This document shows, in pieces, positions 7,121 to 10,558 of a DNA stretch of 10,558 nt (the first letter of the stretch is position 1; each line of letters opens with the position of its first letter). The DNA lies in the NCBI GenBank assembly GCA_034440595.1, contig JAWXCH010000099.1, forward strand, positions 1-10,558, written 5' to 3'. The notes under the pieces were generated by a model that saw only the letters and a program-made list of their open reading frames with translations, was not told the DNA's origin and did not search any database. The DNA comes from JAWXCH01 sp034440595. Its GTDB lineage: Bacteria > Planctomycetota > Planctomycetia > Pirellulales > JALHPA01. Made by a program: the position numbers and the translations under genes.

Positions 7121-7747
7121 ATGTCGGAAGCCGCGCCAGCACGAAAAGAACCGGAAGCAGCCGTTGCCAAGAAGGCCGGGTTCTCCGGAAAAATAAAAAT
7201 CGGCGCGATTCTGGCAGCCATCGTTGGCGTGCAGTGTCTGCTAGCATGGTTTCTCCTCCCTTCGGGCCACGATTCGGCGGCTGCGACCGAAACAAAAAAA
7301 GAATCGCATAGTTCCGCCAGCGGCAAACATGAGATCGATGACACGCTAGCAGAACGGCGCGAGGTAGATCTTGGCAAATTCAGCATCACATCCATTGATG
7401 TCGGTACCAATACCACCATGCTGATCGACTTCCACCTGTATGGAGCCGTTCTGGCCGAACATCAGCAAGCAAGCGGAGAAGCCGCAGACAATGGGCACGG
7501 TGACCACGGAAAAAGTAAAGATGCCGAACCTGTGGACAATAGTCGGTTTGGTAAACTGCTGCAGCAGAATAAGCACCGATTCCGTGATCAAGTCATTATT
7601 ATCATTCGCAATGCCGGAATGGCCGACCTGTCAGATCCAGCATTGGGCTTGATCAAAAGACAGATTTTAGCGAAAACTAACTCGCTTTTCGGCGAGCCGC
7701 TGCTCAAGGAAGTGATTTTCAGCGATTTTGCCGTCGTTCAGCAATAA
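7121..7747 (+). CDS. fliL: Flagellar basal-body-associated protein FliL with a His/Asp-rich insert
   Basis: FliL is a single-pass inner-membrane protein that surrounds and supports the stator units. The 208-residue protein has a short charged cytoplasmic N-terminus and one membrane helix (about residues 27-46, IGAILAAIVGVQCLLAWFLL). A polar Ser/His/Lys linker follows, then the periplasmic FliL domain (about 80-208). That domain begins EVDLGKFSIT and ends with the expected helix-strand part: KHRFRDQVIIIIRNAGMADL, LGLIKRQILAKTNSLFGEP, LLKEVIFSDFAVVQQ. The closing pattern (R..ii..l......dl....g...lk..i...ln..l......v.vyf..Fvvq) is typical. Between the two halves of the domain, about residues 113-142 form an extra polar loop with NGHGDHGKSKD. 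Length is somewhat above the usual 150-180. The next gene, after 83 bp, is fliN rather than the usual fliM. Confidence 0.88.
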   Translation: MSEAAPARKEPEAAVAKKAGFSGKIKIGAILAAIVGVQCLLAWFLLPSGHDSAAATETKKESHSSASGKHEIDDTLAERREVDLGKFSITSIDVGTNTTMLIDFHLYGAVLAEHQQASGEAADNGHGDHGKSKDAEPVDNSRFGKLLQQNKHRFRDQVIIIIRNAGMADLSDPALGLIKRQILAKTNSLFGEPLLKEVIFSDFAVVQQ

Positions 7748-7830
7748 GTATTTGCAATCAATAACGCATCCACGCGGAGAGTCTGCCGCACGATGCATCC
7801 GTAACGTGGGCTACCTTGGAATGGATTCCT

Positions 7831-8460
7831 ATGGCCGGTGAATCTGAACAAATTGGTCAAGACGAGATTGAGAAGCTCCTAGCGCAGGCCAGGTCTTCCG
7901 CTCCTCCTCCAAAGCCGCCTGCCGCGGCCGATGCTCCTTCGACCCTTGGTCAGGAGGAGATCGAAGCCTTGCTCCGGCAGAATGCCACTGCGGAAAAAGG
8001 AAGTCCCGCCCGATCGGAACCGGCACCTCGCAGTTCTAGACCTGAGAATCGTCCGGCACATGCTGGTGGAGTAGCGCCCGGGGACATCGAGCTGCTATTC
8101 AATCACGCCGAACAGGCGCTCGCCTCAATTCAAGATTCAGAACCGCTCCTACCTGGTGCTGCGCCATTCAAGCTGGTCGACTTCAGTGGCGCAACGGCGT
8201 CGGCGGATAGCGCCACGCTGGATTTACTCCGCGATGTCGAGCTAGATCTGCGCATCGAGCTGGGTCGTACGCACATGTATCTGGAAGATGTATTGAAGCT
8301 GAGCAAGGGAGCCGTTGTTCCTTTGGATCGATTGGCCGGCGACCCGGTCGATATTTTCATCAACGGTCGACTAATCGCGCGCGGCGAAGTACTGATCCTT
8401 AACGATAATTTTTGCGTTCGCGTGGCCGAATTGGTCGCGGGCGAAAGTGCCACCGCTTAA
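7831..8460 (+). CDS. fliN: Flagellar motor switch protein FliN with three FliM/FliY-like N-terminal motifs
   Basis: The C-terminal SpoA/FliN domain (about residues 130-203) is clear: LLRDVELDLRIELGRTHMYL, EDVLKLSKGAVVPLDRLAGD, PVDIFINGRLIARGEVLIL, NDNFCVRVAEL. This domain builds the lower C-ring and docks export complexes. The protein is 209 residues from ATG 7831; a TTG at 7816 is also in frame but less likely. The N-terminal half is a Pro/Ala-rich linker holding three spaced motifs: IGQDEIEKLL (8-17), LGQEEIEALL (39-48) and VAPGDIELLF (81-90). These resemble the LSQ.EIDALL peptide with which FliM and FliY bind phosphorylated CheY. No FliM middle (CheC-like, FliG-binding) domain is present, so this is neither a complete FliM nor FliY. 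The domain call is firm; CheY binding by the motifs is inferred. Confidence 0.93.
   Translation: MAGESEQIGQDEIEKLLAQARSSAPPPKPPAAADAPSTLGQEEIEALLRQNATAEKGSPARSEPAPRSSRPENRPAHAGGVAPGDIELLFNHAEQALASIQDSEPLLPGAAPFKLVDFSGATASADSATLDLLRDVELDLRIELGRTHMYLEDVLKLSKGAVVPLDRLAGDPVDIFINGRLIARGEVLILNDNFCVRVAELVAGESATA
7852..8100 (+). other. Triple EIxxLL-type motif array in the FliN N-terminus
   Basis: Three short peptides are encoded at 7852-7881 (IGQDEIEKLL), 7945-7974 (LGQEEIEALL) and 8071-8100 (VAPGDIELLF), separated by Pro/Ala/Ser-rich linkers of about 21 and 32 residues. Copies 1 and 2 agree in GQ(D/E)EIE.LL but use different synonymous codons. They are therefore not a recent DNA duplication but look maintained at protein level. 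Copy 3 is more diverged. Confidence 0.75.
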
Positions 8461-8555
8461 ATGGCAAGTCCGTCGGCAAGGTTTTCCCACTGCCGCGAAC
8501 TTAAAAGCTAGCAACGTGCAAGTCGTGTGCTGGGTGTTCCAGTTCACCAAACCTC

Positions 8556-8560
8556 GGGAG
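8556..8560 (+). promoter_or_regulatory. Ribosome binding site of fliO
   Basis: GGGAG lies 7 bases before ATG 8568. An out-of-frame ATG at 8564 overlaps by a few bases, but the spacing and the signal peptide encoded from 8568 favour the latter. Confidence 0.65.
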
Positions 8561-8567
8561 TACATGG

Positions 8568-9695
8568 ATGTACGCTCAATTTTCCAGAATCGTCGCGTTT
8601 GGAAGTTGCCTCGCAATTTGCACTGGCAATGCAGCGCTCGCCGTTGACTATCCGACGGACAGTTTTCCATCTTCCATCGAACCGGCCGTTCAGCCTGCAT
8701 CCAATCCGCCACGACCAGCCGTGGACCAGTTCGGCAGCGGAGCCGCAGATCTATCTCCGACAGCTTTTCAATCGCCTGAAGTGTTTCAAAGACCCGATCC
8801 AAACTTCGACGCATCACCATCTGCTGGACCAACGCCCACCGTTCCAAACAATCACTTAAATCCAACGCGGCCGGCACCTGGTGACCACGCACGGCCTGAC
8901 AATGAACTTCGCCAGCCGCACTCCAATCCCGAAAGCGACCACCAGTTCAACGCACAGTCGGCTGAGGCCAGAACAGCGCCTCAGCGCCTCATTCCTGGCG
9001 AAATCGACGCCCGACCATTAAGCGAATCGACCTCAGACGATAAGCCAAGCGATGCGTTTCCGGTAATGCCGGCGTCTCGTACCGCCTTGGATGATACTCA
9101 TTCAGCTCAGCAAAAACCGGATCCAGTTGCCCGCCCGATCGATGCCGCCCCTCGTACCTTGCCTCTGACGGCCGGCTCAGACAAAGGCCTCGACTCAAAA
9201 GCCAAACTTCCTGCCAAGCCAAGTGCTGCCAAGAGCGGCATGAACTCGCTGACGACTGTGCTGGGTAGCCTGGGAATTGCCATTGGGTTATTCCTCGTGC
9301 TGGCCTGGGTCATACGCCGCGGCGGGCCAAAAGCCAATCGCACGCTCTCCAGCGATGTCGTTGAGGTTCTTGGTCGTTCCCCTTTGGTGGGACGCCAACA
9401 GATGCAACTGATTCGCTTTGGAAACAAATTAGTGCTGGTCTCGGTCTCGCCCGGTAGTGTCGATACCATTAGTGAAATTACCGATCCTGTCGAAGTCGAC
9501 CGAATTGCCGGAGTCTGCCAACAGGGCAGCCCGTTCAGTGCAACTTCGTCATTTCGGCAGGCACTATCGGGCTACGGCAGTCGATCCAGCAATGCGGCTC
9601 ACGAGGGATCCAGCGAGACTGCACCTGCGCAGAATTTTTCGTCGTTGTTTCGCCGCCCGAAACATGCTCCAAGCAGCGAGGCATATGATGCGTAG
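8568..9695 (+). CDS. fliO: Flagellar biosynthesis protein FliO with signal peptide and long Pro-rich periplasmic region
   Basis: FliO assists assembly of the FliP ring of the export gate. The 375-residue protein has an N-terminal signal peptide (MYAQFSRIVAFGSCLAICTG, likely cut after ALA at about residue 25). A roughly 195-residue Pro/Ala/Ser/Asp-rich region with no evident fold follows. One membrane helix (about 228-250, LTTVLGSLGIAIGLFLVLAW) is followed by a basic VIRRGG stop. The cytoplasmic FliO core (about 260-315) includes SSDVVEVLGRSPLVGRQQM, QLIRFGNKLVLVSVSPG and ISEITDPVEV, which match FliO's l.v..r..LG.r..l.lv.vg...lLlGv pattern. A Ser-rich tail ends the protein. The core protein in enterobacteria is about 120 residues, so most of this one is extension. 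The gene overlaps fliP, which confirms the identity by context. Confidence 0.87.
   Translation: MYAQFSRIVAFGSCLAICTGNAALAVDYPTDSFPSSIEPAVQPASNPPRPAVDQFGSGAADLSPTAFQSPEVFQRPDPNFDASPSAGPTPTVPNNHLNPTRPAPGDHARPDNELRQPHSNPESDHQFNAQSAEARTAPQRLIPGEIDARPLSESTSDDKPSDAFPVMPASRTALDDTHSAQQKPDPVARPIDAAPRTLPLTAGSDKGLDSKAKLPAKPSAAKSGMNSLTTVLGSLGIAIGLFLVLAWVIRRGGPKANRTLSSDVVEVLGRSPLVGRQQMQLIRFGNKLVLVSVSPGSVDTISEITDPVEVDRIAGVCQQGSPFSATSSFRQALSGYGSRSSNAAHEGSSETAPAQNFSSLFRRPKHAPSSEAYDA
9678..9681 (+). promoter_or_regulatory. Ribosome binding site of fliP inside fliO
   Basis: GAGG lies 6 bases before the second codon of the ATGATG pair (9688) and only 3 before the first (9685). Spacing therefore favours 9688. 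Confidence 0.55.
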
Positions 9696-10558
9696 TCAGC
9701 CCGGGCAAGCATCGTGTGATGGCAGCACCCCCTCCGCATCATCGTTGCGCGCGGTCTGGCCGTTCAACATCCGTCGTCTGACGATGCTATTGGTCGCGGC
9801 GACTCTCTGTCTGGTCATCTCAGGCGATGTCCTGGCACAATCGCCTTCCGCCAATAAAACTGCCGAAAACTCCATCAACGATTCTGCTGGTCTGGAGCTA
9901 CCTGCCGGTCTGGCCGGTGGGCCAGAGAGCTGGACCAGCCCCGAGGGACTCAGTTCTGCGTTGCAGGTGATGCTGCTGCTGACGGTGATCAGCCTCGCCC
10001 CTGCGATACTGCTCATGACGACCTGCTTTGTGCGCATCATTGTGGTGCTGGGCCTGCTGCGGCAAGCGTTAGGAACACAGCAGCTCCCGCCAAGCCAGGT
10101 TATCACATCAATTGCGATGTTCTTGACACTGCTGCTGATGATGCCTGTCTGGGAACGCGTCTACGACGATGCAGTGTTGCCTTATACGCAACGGCAGCTT
10201 GGCTTCTCGGAAGCATGCACCGCCGGCATGGCTCCGATTCGCCAGTTCATGGCCGCACAAATTCAGAGAACAGATAACCTGGCCGACATCTGGATGTTCT
10301 ATCGCTATCTGCCAGAGGCGACCAAGGAACCTGAGTCCTTCGATGATGTGCCAATTCAGGTACTGCTCCCAGCCTTCATGCTCAGCGAGCTGAAAACCGC
10401 GTTTCTCATCGGATTCCAAATTTATCTCCCATTTCTGATTCTCGACATTGTCGTCGCCAGCGTCACAATCTCGATGGGGATGATGATGCTCCCACCGGTG
10501 CTGATCTCATTACCGTTCAAACTGCTATTGTTCGTATTGGTTGATGGCTGGCATTTAG
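9688..10558 (+). CDS. fliP: Flagellar export gate protein FliP (last residues cut by the window)
   Basis: FliP forms the pentameric core of the export gate in the basal-body membrane. The frame is open from ATG 9688 (or 9685) to the window's end, about 290 residues. The TAG in the final bases is out of frame. Family blocks are unmistakable: APAILLMTTCFVRIIVVLGL, LRQALGTQQLPPSQV, the P(V/I).....DD linker, LPAFMLSELKTAFLIGFQIY, LPFLILDIVVASV, MGMMMLPPVLISLPFKLLLF and VLVDGW. Only about ten residues after VDGWHL are missing. The first 32 or so residues (RSQPGQASCDGSTPS) precede a signal peptide (RRLTMLLVAATLCLVI, cut near VLA|QS, residue about 52). A start at ATG 9784 would give a conventional FliP length, so 9688 is uncertain. 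It overlaps the end of fliO by 8 bases, which indicates translational coupling. Confidence 0.95.
   Translation, partial: MRSQPGQASCDGSTPSASSLRAVWPFNIRRLTMLLVAATLCLVISGDVLAQSPSANKTAENSINDSAGLELPAGLAGGPESWTSPEGLSSALQVMLLLTVISLAPAILLMTTCFVRIIVVLGLLRQALGTQQLPPSQVITSIAMFLTLLLMMPVWERVYDDAVLPYTQRQLGFSEACTAGMAPIRQFMAAQIQRTDNLADIWMFYRYLPEATKEPESFDDVPIQVLLPAFMLSELKTAFLIGFQIYLPFLILDIVVASVTISMGMMMLPPVLISLPFKLLLFVLVDGWHL

Noticed and set aside
8461..8511. A 16-codon frame starting at ATG 8461 just after fliN
   Set aside because: It has no Shine-Dalgarno, no conservation argument and no resemblance to any known peptide. The TAAATG junction is likely chance.
10556..10558. TAG at the very end of the window as the stop of fliP
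   Set aside because: It is out of frame with fliP. The last in-frame codons read W-H-L and the family's final residues are still missing.

Overview
The window is one uninterrupted block of flagellar genes, all on the + strand and tightly spaced. In order it holds fliI (3' end only), fliJ, a motE-like gene, fliK, flgD, flgE, flbD/swrD, fliL, fliN, fliO and fliP (lacking only its last few codons). This is close to the fla/che order known from Bacillus and other deep-branching bacteria (fliI-fliJ-ylxF-fliK-flgD-flgE-swrD-fliL-fliM-fliY-cheY-fliZ/O-fliP). The striking difference is that neither fliM nor cheY lies between fliL and fliP. The proteins suggest a diderm with moderate GC. Long low-complexity FliK and FliO, an 817-residue hook protein and a short CACTGGC/GCCAGTG intergenic repeat make a planctomycete (Pirellulales-like) the best guess. 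That placement is an inference from gene style, not from a phylogenetic marker.

Region by region: 1-1666 encodes export-apparatus and stator-support proteins: the FliI ATPase C-terminus with an unusual Ala/Gly tail, the FliJ stalk, and a membrane-anchored MotE-like coiled-coil protein. 1684-6459 encodes hook assembly: FliK ruler, FlgD hook cap and FlgE hook. FlgE carries two tandem beta-sandwich-like repeats in its variable region. A 202-bp gap separates flgD from flgE, and a 132-bp gap after flgE holds a duplicated hairpin repeat. 6592-8460 encodes motor tuning and switch proteins (FlbD/SwrD, FliL, FliN). 8568-10558 encodes two membrane components of the export gate, FliO and FliP, with overlapping reading frames.

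How they work together: FliI/FliJ deliver substrates to the gate that FliO helps build from FliP. FlgD caps the growing hook of FlgE and FliK measures its length. MotE-like, FlbD and FliL support stator function, and FliN forms the lower C-ring and the docking site for export cargo.

The most notable observation is in FliN. Its N-terminal half carries three spaced copies of an EIxxLL-type peptide that resembles the CheY-P docking motif normally found once, at the N-terminus of FliM (or FliY). With fliM absent at its usual place, this suggests a rearranged or multivalent switch protein. No RNA genes, CRISPR arrays, insertion sequences or phage genes are visible.
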